Shown here piece after piece: positions 55,119 to 64,000 of a stretch of DNA of 64,000 nt. The stretch is from the NCBI GenBank assembly GCA_019054805.1, contig JAHQIY010000017.1:186001-250000 (forward strand), in the 5' to 3' direction. The notes beneath the pieces are model-generated. The model did not search any database, had not been told where the DNA came from, and was given only the letters and a program-made list of their open reading frames with translations. The position numbers and the translations under genes were made by a program. The DNA comes from Brachionus manjavacas (taxonomy: Eukaryota; Rotifera; Eurotatoria; Ploima; Brachionidae). The first letter of the stretch is position 1, and every line of letters begins with the position of its first letter.

Positions 55119-58100
55119 ATGAATTGTCTGACTACACCGAGTGAACCTACACAAAAACAAATAATCCATAAAGAACCACAATACGAGAAAATTAGCATCT
55201 GTACGCTCAACTGTAAAAACCTGCTCGGAAACTTAAATTATGTAAACGAACTTACTGAGGAATCTGACATCATATTCCTCCAGGAAACTTGGCTAAAAAC
55301 AGCAAAACAAGCTAAGCAAGTGCTAAATAAGAATTTTAAATTTGTACATAAGACCTCAATGCCCCTTGAATATTCAGTAGGAAGACCTCACGGCGGTACA
55401 GGCTGGCTAATAAAAAAAGATCTTTTCAAAAAAACATTAGTAGAGTTTATATCAGACCGAATATCGCTATGCCAAATAAATGACACTTACCTTATAGGGG
55501 TATATATGAATTTTGAAGGACCAGCGGACTCGGTTGTTAAATTCGAAGCTCTAATAAGCCAAATTATAAACATAACTGACAAAATATACTCGAAAAATAG
55601 CACTGCTGAAATTTGTATATTGGGTGATTTCAACACTGATTTAAACCGTAAATCTAACTTTACTGAAATTTTTAATCTAATGATAGAATGTGAAAACTTA
55701 ATCGTCATTAGCCATTTATTTTGTCAAAAAACAGATCACACCTTCAAACAAAAAAAATACAACAAAACTTTTATGTCAAATAATAAAAATGAAAGTACCA
55801 TATCAAGAGATCCAAGAAGTAGAATTGACCACGTACTAATAAACGAAAACATGGTTTATAAAATTGAGCAAATAAATATTCTCAATGGACCTGAACACCA
55901 AACAAACACAAGTGATCACCTCTCAATTAAAATCGACCTTAAAAATTTAAAAATCGACAGTGACAAAAGTAATCTTTATAAGCATAAAAAAACACAACCA
56001 ACTAAGAAAACAAATTGGCATGACACGGATTACCAAATGGCATATTCTAACCTGCTAAAATCAAAACTTGACAACAAACACATACTTACGACCTTAAATG
56101 GGAATTTAAAAAATAATTCTAAAATCACCCTGACAAAAACACTTAATGAAATAGCTAGCTCAATGCGAGACGCAATCGTCGAACTAACATCCTCCAAGAA
56201 CAAAATAAAACAAAACAACAAACACGTTAAATCAAAGAAATGGTGGGACGACGAGATGAAAAACCTTAAACACAAACTGAATGATACTTACCTCAAATGG
56301 AGAGATAGTGATTTTAAATCTGAAGAATTAGAGAATCAATTTAGAATCAATAAAAACAAATTCAGATCGAAACAGAGAGAAAAAGTAAAAACCATTGAAG
56401 ATATCGCTACCAAAAACATTGAAACACTGTTTCATACAAACAAAGACAAATTTTGGAAAGAGATGAAAAGAATTAGAAAACATGATGAGAGTGTTAATGT
56501 AGAAATAGACGTACTGAAACAGAATTTCGAGAATCTTTTTAATGATAGGAACAAGACTGGCGATAAAAACCAACAAAACGATACATTAAACGAAATAAAT
56601 GATTATGAAAAAAAGATAAATGATACATTGAACATCGATTTAATAAAAGTAGATTCTAATGACATTAAAAAAATAATTAAGGAACTTCCCAACGGTAAAT
56701 CAAGTGGCTTTAGCGACACATGCAATGAAATGTTTAAATATGGTTGTATCGATGAACTTTCGATAATAATAGCAAAAATATTCGAGACAATGATTAAATA
56801 CAATCAATTACCATATCTATTTAATGTTGGTAAAATACTCCCAATTCTAAAGAATAACAACGGTCCAAATAACGAAATTAATAACACAAGACCTATCACA
56901 ATATCTGACACCATTGCGAATTTGTTTGAAAAATACATCCTTCATAGATTGGAAAGAAAACATAGTGATCCTCAGACACAGTTCGGCTTTAAAGTAAAGA
57001 GCTCAACAAATCATGGAATTTATACCTTGACCGAAACTATAGAATACTATAAGGCTCGTAAAAAAAAGTTATTTATCTGTGCAATTGACGCCAGCAAAGC
57101 GTTCGATAAAGTAATCAGAGAAATCATGTTAAAAAACATGATTGGCAAAATTGACCCTGAGATTTGGAGGGCCTTAAAAAGCTACTATGAAGAGTCGCTT
57201 GCGTTTGTCCAAAATAAAGATCAAATATCCTCAATTTTCAAAACGTCAATCGGTGTAAAACAAGGCGGACCCCTCTCTCCGAAGCTATTTTCAATATACG
57301 TTGAAGATCTAATTAATGAAATTATGAGCACAGAACTAATAACAGACATAGACGGAATAAAAACAGGAATACTGATGTATGCTGACGACTTATTAATTAT
57401 GACAGACTCGGTCAAAAAAATGGAAAAAGTACTAAAAATATGTGAAACTTTCGGAATCAAAACTGAAATCAAATTCAATCCCACAAAAACCCAAATAATG
57501 CGTATAAATGGAACAAAGCAAGATGAGACCAGTCTCAAGCTCTGTGGAGAAGAAATCGAATGGGTAAGAAAATTAAAATACCTTGGTGTGTGGGTAGACG
57601 GTAAACATTACAGTAAAGAGCATCTACGAGAAAGAAGACTTAGCACCTGGAGAGCTTTCTACCTACTTAAAACCAACCTAGATATTTGTAGCAAACATAT
57701 TAGTCCCCAACTTAAGGCACACTTATTCAAAACATACGTAAGACCAATAATGTATTACGGCCTAGAAAACTGTACTATTAGTAAATCTGAAAGGACAAAA
57801 ATTCAAACAATGGAAGGCTTAATGATCAAACAAATGCTGTTCCTCGGAAAAAGATCAAGAACGACGAACCTACTTTATGCACTGAATATAGAACCTGTAG
57901 TGTCAAAAATAAAAAAACTAAAACTAGGATTTGCTAAGAGAGTTCTCGCTAACGATTTTACGTTGAGAATATTTAAATCAAATGAAACAAAAAACAACAG
58001 AATTAACAAATTTATTAGTGAATTAAAGGAAATTATTGGATTAGACGAACCAATAACTAAAGAAACCCTTGAAGACAAGATTAAACAAATAAAAAAAGAA

Positions 58101-58229
58101 GATAAGAAACTTAGCAAAAATGGAATTTGCGAATCGATTAAATTCTGCCTAGATAACATAGAAGAAAGATCACGAGAATTAAAACTATTAGTAAAAGTGT
58201 ACTTACACGAGAATAATCCAAGCTTTTAA
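55119..58229 (+). CDS. LINE family B ORF2: endonuclease and reverse transcriptase
   Basis: The frame is open from before 55,119 (first ATG, protein start MNCLTTPSEP) to TAA at 58,227-58,229, about 1036 residues. The N-terminal apurinic-type endonuclease has CTLNCKNL, FLQETWL, GGTGWLI, ILGDFNTD, RIDHVLIN and the catalytic SDHLSI. The reverse transcriptase has DASKAFDKV, GVKQGGPLSPKLFSIYV, the catalytic box YADDLLIM (about 57,378) and KYLGVWVDG. The C-terminal part contains KTYVRPIMYYGLE and TMEGLMIKQML but no RNase H domain or zinc knuckle that I can see. All catalytic residues look intact. It would nick target DNA and copy element RNA at the break (target-primed reverse transcription). The order of domains fits the Jockey/CR1 group. 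Confidence 0.9.
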   Translation: MNCLTTPSEPTQKQIIHKEPQYEKISICTLNCKNLLGNLNYVNELTEESDIIFLQETWLKTAKQAKQVLNKNFKFVHKTSMPLEYSVGRPHGGTGWLIKKDLFKKTLVEFISDRISLCQINDTYLIGVYMNFEGPADSVVKFEALISQIINITDKIYSKNSTAEICILGDFNTDLNRKSNFTEIFNLMIECENLIVISHLFCQKTDHTFKQKKYNKTFMSNNKNESTISRDPRSRIDHVLINENMVYKIEQINILNGPEHQTNTSDHLSIKIDLKNLKIDSDKSNLYKHKKTQPTKKTNWHDTDYQMAYSNLLKSKLDNKHILTTLNGNLKNNSKITLTKTLNEIASSMRDAIVELTSSKNKIKQNNKHVKSKKWWDDEMKNLKHKLNDTYLKWRDSDFKSEELENQFRINKNKFRSKQREKVKTIEDIATKNIETLFHTNKDKFWKEMKRIRKHDESVNVEIDVLKQNFENLFNDRNKTGDKNQQNDTLNEINDYEKKINDTLNIDLIKVDSNDIKKIIKELPNGKSSGFSDTCNEMFKYGCIDELSIIIAKIFETMIKYNQLPYLFNVGKILPILKNNNGPNNEINNTRPITISDTIANLFEKYILHRLERKHSDPQTQFGFKVKSSTNHGIYTLTETIEYYKARKKKLFICAIDASKAFDKVIREIMLKNMIGKIDPEIWRALKSYYEESLAFVQNKDQISSIFKTSIGVKQGGPLSPKLFSIYVEDLINEIMSTELITDIDGIKTGILMYADDLLIMTDSVKKMEKVLKICETFGIKTEIKFNPTKTQIMRINGTKQDETSLKLCGEEIEWVRKLKYLGVWVDGKHYSKEHLRERRLSTWRAFYLLKTNLDICSKHISPQLKAHLFKTYVRPIMYYGLENCTISKSERTKIQTMEGLMIKQMLFLGKRSRTTNLLYALNIEPVVSKIKKLKLGFAKRVLANDFTLRIFKSNETKNNRINKFISELKEIIGLDEPITKETLEDKIKQIKKEDKKLSKNGICESIKFCLDNIEERSRELKLLVKVYLHENNPSF

Positions 58230-58258
58230 ATCCCGACCGTAAGAATAAAAAACAAATA

Positions 58259-58293
<35 letters not shown>

Positions 58294-58589
58294 TTTCAAT
58301 TAAAATGAATAATAAATGAATTTAATTTTATAATGTAGATATAAATGGAAAAAATTATTTGTAAATTAAAATTTTGAATTTCAGTCACTAAAAATAATTG
58401 TTCAGTCTATTTTTATTTTTATTTTTCAGTTTTATTTTTCAGTTTTAAAGAAAAAAAACTTAACTTTTGTGAACTAAACTATTTCTTATATTTATTATAT
58501 TTCTATGTATAACATCGCCAAGTCTGGCGTAATTTTTATGAATAAATTAAATTAAATTAAATTAAATATATATATATTAATTGACATAA

Positions 58590-59867
58590 TATCATTTAGT
58601 CTTAATTTTTTTTACTTATATTTTTTCAAGGATTATCTTGGGAATTTTTTTTTAATTGTGTGTATGTAATTTCCTGTTCATGGAAAACTCTGAACATCCT
58701 GAACATAATTTAAATAAATTAAAATTTTTTTGTCCAAATTAACATGTAGAAATTTCCAAGTCGAATTTATTTTCCAGATCACCAGCTCCATCTAAGTCGC
58801 ATATTTTTTAAAATAGTTCTGGACTCAAACGTTTTTTAAAGGAAGCTATTTTTAAATCTAGTTCCGAAAAAGATGCTTGTTTTCATGTGAAAGATTTAAA
58901 AACTGGATTTGTGGAAATTGTTTTCCAAAGAGTTTCAAACAAAATTATTCATTTATTGACCAAACTGTAAATAACATAAAAATATTTTAGGATTTTTAGA
59001 CAATAGCTTTTTTTAATTTTATAGGTCAATTTCTGGTTTTTTTTTTCTTGCGTAAAATTCGCTAAATAAAATAAAAAATATCTTACTTGTTAAACACTTT
59101 CTCGTTATCCAAACAAAAACTATAAAATAGCTTAATTACTTAAAACATCATTTTTAGGCCTTTTTCGACTTTTTTCGACTAATGTCATTAGTCGAAAAAA
59201 GTCAAAATGAAAACCAGTGTTCGATAAATAGTGACATGTCACTAAAATCGAGCAATTACGTTAAAACTCAAAGAGAAAAATATTTGTTATTTTATTTTGA
59301 AAATATATGTTTCGTTTCAGTAAATTACATAAATAAATTAAATATCTAAAATTTATTTATCTTCTTATGTTTTACATTTTTACTTGTAAATTACGTGTTT
59401 TAAAAATTTACGGTAACATAAATACTCAATTAATTTGAGATGAATAGATATTTTGTATTTAGATAATATAATTGAAATTTGAATTTGATTTGAATCCTTT
59501 TGCAAAAAAAATATTAATTTAATAAGTTTTCATTTGTTAATGTAAAAATATATGTTAATTTTAAAAAATCCGTCTGTTTAAATTAAAAAAGGATTTTTGA
59601 TCTTTCGAGCGGCAAAACAAAATAAAAGAATAAAAATATAAAAAAAAAACCTCTTTAAAATTATTGTTTTAATTAAACAATCAGATGTATTAAAAATTCA
59701 AAAATTAGTTTCTAATTTAAATAAATTTAGAAACTAGAATGGTTTAAAGGTTTACATTTTCTTAAAAATAAAAAATTTATTTAAAATGCTGATTCTAGAA
59801 AATAGAAATCAAACTTTATTCAATTCATGTTATTTGTTCGAATTCGTAAAAAAAATTTTTATATTCT
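58590..59867. other. Spacer with repeat Z and a 37-bp near-perfect palindrome
   Basis: No gene is seen. At 59,167-59,203 two 18-bp arms (GACTTTTTTCGACTAATG and its complement) flank a single base. At 59,229-59,244 the palindrome TAGTGACATGTCACTA recurs from 51,901. The surrounding AGGCCTTTTTCGAC is the inverse of the repeat at 51,850. Confidence 0.6.
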
Positions 59868-60985
59868 GTCATTATACTCACAAGTAAAATGCCAAGTGGT
59901 TTGATTAAATTTAAAAGTATCTGCTTTTGATTCAAGAAAACGCTTCTATTTCTAATAATTTTTTTCATGCCTAATTAAAATCAAAGAAAAAAATAGAATT
60001 ATAGGATGTTTAGAGCTAATTCAATGTATTCTAAATTTTTTTTAATAATAAATATTTTCATTTTGGTTTTTGTATTACAAACATATTTTAGCAACAAACA
60101 ATCCAATTCAAATATCAGATATAATGACGATCTTGAACGCATTGAAATTTTTCTGAATAGACCTCATATATTCATCGGTGGGACTATGAGCTCAGGCACT
60201 TCATTGCTTAGATCCATCTTAGATGTTCATCCTAAGATTAAATGTGGACCCGAAACCAAATTCATTCAATTATTATTAGAATTTATTACTGATTTGTATA
60301 GAAAAAATAATAAATATATAAATTTTATTAGAGATGCTGGAATAAGCGATCAGATTCTTGACGATTCCATCGGTCTTGCCATCTACAATGTAATGCTTAG
60401 GAACATTCAAACAGATGTTGGTCGATTGTGCAACAAAGAACCGAGTAATGCCAAAAACATTGAATATCTATTGAAAATATTTCCCAAGTCAAAATTTATC
60501 TTAACTATTAGAGATGGTCGAGAAGTGTCTTATTCCTTACTTAAACGATCTAATAAAAATATCAGCTTATCAAATTTTTATAACAGATTAAGTTATTGGA
60601 ATGAAATGATAAAAGTGTCTTATAATCAGTGTTTAAACAAAGGAAAAGAGCATTGTTTGATGGTCAGATACGAAAACTTGGTTACTCAGCCAAAGTCTGA
60701 GATAAAGAAAATTGTGGATTTTTTGGACATTGAGTGGACAGATAAAATGTTAAATCATGAACAATATGTTGGCACTGAAATAAAAATATCAAAAAAAGAA
60801 TGGTCCGTAAAAGGAATGGAGAAGAAGATAAATTCTGACTCATTACAAAATTGGAAAGGAAAAATACCTGGCTACAATCATTCAATTGTAATGGATAAAT
60901 TTAAAATGCTCAAAATTCTTAATTATATAGATTGAAAAAAATTTTAAACTAATTTAGTTAAATAAAAATTTATTATTAAAATTAA
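59868..60985 (+). repeat. Inverted segmental duplicate, copy 2 (partner 43,690-44,819)
   Basis: This is the second copy of the sulfotransferase segment. Upstream similarity begins near TTATACTCACAAGTAAAA (59,873) and downstream similarity ends near 60,985. Confidence 0.9.
60006..60935 (+). CDS. Tyrosylprotein-sulfotransferase-like protein, copy 2
   Basis: 309 residues, differing from copy 1 at only about five positions (K for T at 100, R for L at 172, K for E, E for Q, G for E). It has the same N-terminal signal anchor, IFIGGTMSSGTSLLRS PAPS loop, CGPET acid motif (E83) and conserved cysteines. It carries the canonical RDGR motif (R169-R172) and S177, so among the two full copies it is the more likely to be active. 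There are no introns. Tyrosine sulfation would take place in the Golgi lumen. It lies convergent with the astacin gene; the two stop codons are only about 68 bp apart. Confidence 0.9.
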   Translation: MFRANSMYSKFFLIINIFILVFVLQTYFSNKQSNSNIRYNDDLERIEIFLNRPHIFIGGTMSSGTSLLRSILDVHPKIKCGPETKFIQLLLEFITDLYRKNNKYINFIRDAGISDQILDDSIGLAIYNVMLRNIQTDVGRLCNKEPSNAKNIEYLLKIFPKSKFILTIRDGREVSYSLLKRSNKNISLSNFYNRLSYWNEMIKVSYNQCLNKGKEHCLMVRYENLVTQPKSEIKKIVDFLDIEWTDKMLNHEQYVGTEIKISKKEWSVKGMEKKINSDSLQNWKGKIPGYNHSIVMDKFKMLKILNYID

Positions 60986-61002
60986 TATTTTTTTGAATTT
61001 TT

Positions 61003-61811
61003 TTATATACAACCGTAAAATTTTTGGATTTCTTTCGCATCTGTGGCACTTATGTATTTTCTTTGTCCGATGACAGCATTTGGATCTTTGGGTACAATAG
61101 TTGGCTGTCCATTTTTGCTAAAAGATTTGGGTCCATAATGCATCACACTCTCATAATCGTAAGGCATTCCGAGATAATCTACCTGGTTCGTAGAGTATTT
61201 ATTAAAATTGTGCTCTGTACCATCTTTTATATTGTCGAACATAATTGTGATGTAATTGTCTCTATCAGGTCTTGACTGCTCATGCCAGAATCCTAATGCA
61301 TGCATAAATTCATGAGCAACTATGGCATTGACCATGCAACCTGGAGTTTTTAGCGACAATTGCTGTTCTCCTTTGGAAATTTGTTTGCCAACATAAGACC
61401 AACATCCACTTCCATTTATAATTCTAATGTAGGTGTCCTCATTTGTGCGAGGAACAAATTTTATACAATCTTTACCATTGGTCCTTGTTGCGTCCTCGAG
61501 CATCTTTTGGCCAGCGAAAATTGTATCAATATGTTTTTGGTCTTAAATCTTTTATTTAGAGTTTTGTCCATATCTTTTAGTTGTAAATTCTTACCAAAAA
61601 TTGGATCAATTTCGTACGGAACGACACCATTGGGCCACAAAACTCTTGATGAGGTTGGTTTTTGAGCAGCGCCTTTGTTAATACCAGCAATGTCTCCCTC
61701 GAAAAGGTCACCTTCTTCTGGGCTCTTCTCATAAGTCTCAATAGGATTACATTGACTATAGCTGGCTAAAATGCACAAACAAAAAGCATAGAAAAATCGC
61801 TTGCTATTCAT
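61003..61811 (-). CDS. Astacin-type secreted metalloprotease
   Basis: Two exons, 61,595-61,811 and 61,003-61,541, join in phase across a 53-bp GT-AG intron and encode 251 residues. Residues 1-21 are a signal peptide. A short propeptide contains FEGDIAG, whose aspartate normally caps the zinc in the zymogen. The catalytic domain has the zinc site HEFMHALGFWHE (H149, E150, H153, H159) and the Met-turn SVMHYGP (M206, Y208). Four cysteines match the two conserved disulfides of minimal astacins. There are no EGF or CUB domains. It is expected to be secreted and to cleave extracellular proteins with zinc. Confidence 0.93.
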
Positions 61812-62617
61812 TTTATTTATTTATTAAAAATAAAAAAAATGTCATCATGTTTAAATAGGCGCGTTGAATGTTTTTAAAAGGAAAATCACATAAGTTAATT
61901 TGTTAGAATATTTGATAAAATGAGATCAAAAATAATTAGACAAACAAAAATAAATTTCTATTCAAATGCCTACAAGGTAAAATATCAGATGTTAATGTAA
62001 AAATAGTGAAATTTTTAAGTTTATACACTCACTTTTTACCGATTAAATTATATAATTAGAAAAATTTTAATATTACCTAATAAAACTTTATTTTTGAATA
62101 TTTTTAAATCATTTTTTTGATTGATTTATACCAGGCGCAAACAACATTTATTTTCATAAAATTTTTTTTTTTGTTTAGAATAAATAAATCTACAAAAATA
62201 AAATTAAAAAAGATAGGTAATTTTTTAAATCCAATTAAATTTGATTTAGCTTTTTTATCACTTGATGTTGAATGTAAAAATAAAACTAAAAAAATTTTTT
62301 TTCATTTAGGATTTAAAAAAATTCGAATTTTTAAATACTTTTCCTGTTCTTTTCCCAAATAGAAATTCTTCATTTATTTTTCAAATTTTTATATTACAGA
62401 TATTTTTTTGAATTTTAATATTTATCTTAGAAAACAAACAAAAAACAACTTTTATTAAAATTAAGATTTTTTTGTTTAGAATAATTGAAGTTATGAAAGC
62501 AAAAACAAATTTTAATTTATTTACATCAAGGCCTATTGAAATTAAAAAATAGTGACTCAATCTTGATCAACCTCCTGGTCAGCAGCATACTTTCAATCCA
62601 ATGAATTTGGACAATGG
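61812..62617. other. Intergenic region between astacin and MBTPS2
   Basis: No gene is recognised. A plus-strand frame at 62,117-62,362 is low-complexity K/F/I sequence and probably spurious. Confidence 0.5.
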
Positions 62618-63944
62618 TCAAGTTTTTAAAAATTTCGAGTAAGCCATCGAAACAAACGCTAAAACTATATTGACAACCAACAACGAGCTGCCCAGTATCA
62701 TCAATATGACATACACTAGCGGTCTTTTTTGTGGAATGGATGTAAAGTCTTCGGATTTTTTATTCAACGATAACAAAGAGGCTAAAATGTATTGTCCATC
62801 TAATGCAAAACATGGTACCAAATTTAGTATCCCGATCGCTCCACTAAATGCTATTATGTATCTAAAAAAATTACTTTAGGATTTAAGCTAAATTTTTTTT
62901 AATAAATAAATACTTTAATAATAGTTTTAACTTTTGATTTAGAAATTTTGGAACATATTTATATTTTGCTAAATTATCTTCTATAAAAACTTGAGTAACA
63001 TAAATTGGTAAATTTTTAGAAAATTTAAAATCAAAATTATTGTACCTGTGTACAAGAGATCTCTGACTGAGCCCACAAATAAAACTGCTGGTTCTTCTTC
63101 CAAGTCAATTCGTATTAGTTTTGTGTTGTTCGTAGACAAAGGCATTGCACATATGTCCTGTTCACAATCAGAATTTTGTAGACAAGTTTTTTTTTCAGTC
63201 ACTTGGCGAGCTGGCAAACAACTATAAGCCTTGGAAATTTAAACAATAATTAGTAAATTATTTTTAAAATTAATAACAAAATGCTCACCTTTTTATCTAA
63301 TTTCCATTTAAAACAAAAATTAGTTGAGCTAAAATTAACATTACAACAATCTTCAAGTACTTTGTCAGTGTGCACTTTATTTCAGCTGTAAATTAACGAT
63401 TTTTGAGTTTTAATTTGGCAAAATTACCAGTAAATGAGGAAAGCTTGTAAAGTTGATTAAGGCTCAAACAATGACCAGGTATCGGCTCACTTTCGTATTT
63501 ATGCAAGCATTGAAAATAACTGAACGAGTCGGATACATTGCAGTGAGCCACTTGGGTAATGATAGAATTAATTTTTACACTTGATTCCAAAGGTGATTCA
63601 GCACTAATTGAGACTATGTGAGCTTTTCTATCAAACAACTGTTTAATTGCATACGGGTGAGCTTTAAGAAGAGCGAGGGCCAAGAGAACAAAAACAAAGT
63701 TGTGCCAAACACCGGCGCAGAATATGCGGAGCTGTCTTAGTGGTGAAATAACCATTATGTGATCTGTGCACAAGTCTACGTATGCTCCAGGAAATATGGC
63801 TACTAAAAAGACACCAAATCCATTCACCCGAACCTGTTCTCGTGATGCAGCTATTGCATGACCAAATTCGTGCACTAGACCACACAGAAACAATGCTGCC
63901 AAGTAATACCACACTTGACTTGATGGTACATTGACACCTGGTAG
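62618..63944 (-). CDS. MBTPS2: Site-2 protease (membrane-bound transcription factor peptidase), C-terminal exons
   Basis: Five exons join in phase: 63,428-63,944, 63,289-63,374, 63,046-63,229, 62,914-62,980 and 62,618-62,861. Introns are 51-65 bp. A 3' splice site TTCTTAG lies just before 63,944, so earlier exons are beyond the window. The visible part is about 365 residues. It starts [15 protein letters not shown] and has the catalytic HEFGH motif with [14 protein letters not shown] after it. Then come [18 protein letters not shown], a cysteine-rich lumenal segment with [13 protein letters not shown], and the second catalytic motif [11 protein letters not shown]. It ends in a hydrophobic helix and a short tail. 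The enzyme cuts membrane-anchored transcription factors such as SREBP and ATF6 within the Golgi membrane. All metal ligands are present. Confidence 0.92.
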
Positions 63945-64000
63945 CTAAGAAAATTTAAATAATATTTTTAAAGATGCTTTTTATTTATATCAAAATAACA
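63945..64000 (-). other. Intron of MBTPS2 running off the window
   Basis: This is AT-rich sequence upstream of the 3' splice site at 63,945-63,946; the next exon was not reached. Confidence 0.6.

Larger units (their letters stand above)
54078..58577 (+). mobile_element. Complete LINE (family B) with two intact ORFs and 12-bp target duplication
   Basis: TTAATTGACATA flanks the element at 54,066-54,077 and 58,578-58,589. Inside are a short 5' UTR, ORF1, ORF2, a 3' UTR with an internal A run (about 58,259-58,289) and a 3' end TCTGGCGTAATTTTT with an (ATTAA)n/(TA)n tail. Both frames are open over their full length, so insertion is recent and the element could be active. A decayed 3' end of the family lies at 8396. 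Confidence 0.88.

Noticed and set aside
58259-58289. Poly(A) run taken as the 3' end of the LINE
   Set aside because: The 12-bp target duplication and the family 3' terminus shared with 8396-8462 place the end at 58,577, so the A run is inside the 3' UTR.
62670-62879. Plus-strand 69-codon frame beginning MTTNNELPS
   Set aside because: It is antisense to an MBTPS2 exon with strong family motifs and correct splice phase.

Overview
This is an animal nuclear genome. It is very AT-rich, with long A/T runs, scattered tRNA genes, and protein genes split by very short GT-AG introns (about 44-65 bp in the four multi-exon genes whose internal introns I could phase). The gene set (ZFP36/TIS11 zinc finger, homeobox, astacin, tyrosine-protein-sulfotransferase-like, C-type lectin, ARP6, PIG-H, site-2 protease) points to a small-genome invertebrate. 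A monogonont rotifer such as Brachionus is my best guess from composition and intron size, but nothing in the window proves it.

Layout. 1-9 kb: a 30-bp tandem repeat, decayed retroelements (one nested inside another), tRNA-Asp, tRNA-Gly and tRNA-Val, and a foldback element. 9.1-9.9 kb: an intronless homeobox gene with a TATA box. 12.8-14.7 kb: a four-exon type II membrane protein with EB-like cysteine repeats and a C-terminal C-type lectin domain. 15.3-18.2 kb: a second tRNA-Gly in inverted orientation, then PIGH (3 exons) and ACTR6/ARP6 (8 exons) head-to-tail only 105 bp apart. 20.3-21.4 kb: an intronless secreted kinase-like protein. 21.4-34.9 kb: no gene recognised except tRNA-Asn; it holds hAT-type MITEs, a foldback element and microsatellites, and much of 27-35 kb may be regulatory sequence for the ZFP36/TIS11-like gene at 35.0-35.65 kb.

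36-60 kb is dominated by mobile DNA. It includes a TIR element, a Mutator-like element with 12-bp flanking repeats, a Tc1/mariner element with TA duplication whose decayed transposase appears to carry two spliceosomal introns, and a second MULE remnant. It also has a Ty3-type LTR-retroelement remnant, a 5'-truncated LINE, and a complete LINE with both ORFs open and a 12-bp target duplication. Embedded here are two nearly identical intronless sulfotransferase genes in opposite orientation, 15 kb apart, plus broken third-copy fragments. 61.0-61.8 kb is a two-exon astacin protease. 62.6-63.94 kb is the C-terminal part of the site-2 protease gene MBTPS2, whose 5' exons lie beyond the window.

The host genes do not form one pathway. 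They serve GPI-anchor synthesis (PIGH), H2A.Z chromatin remodelling (ACTR6), mRNA decay (ZFP36-like), Golgi tyrosine sulfation (TPST-like copies), extracellular proteolysis (astacin) and intramembrane proteolysis (MBTPS2). Exon boundaries were worked out by eye from splice signals and reading phase; some coordinates could be off by a base or two.
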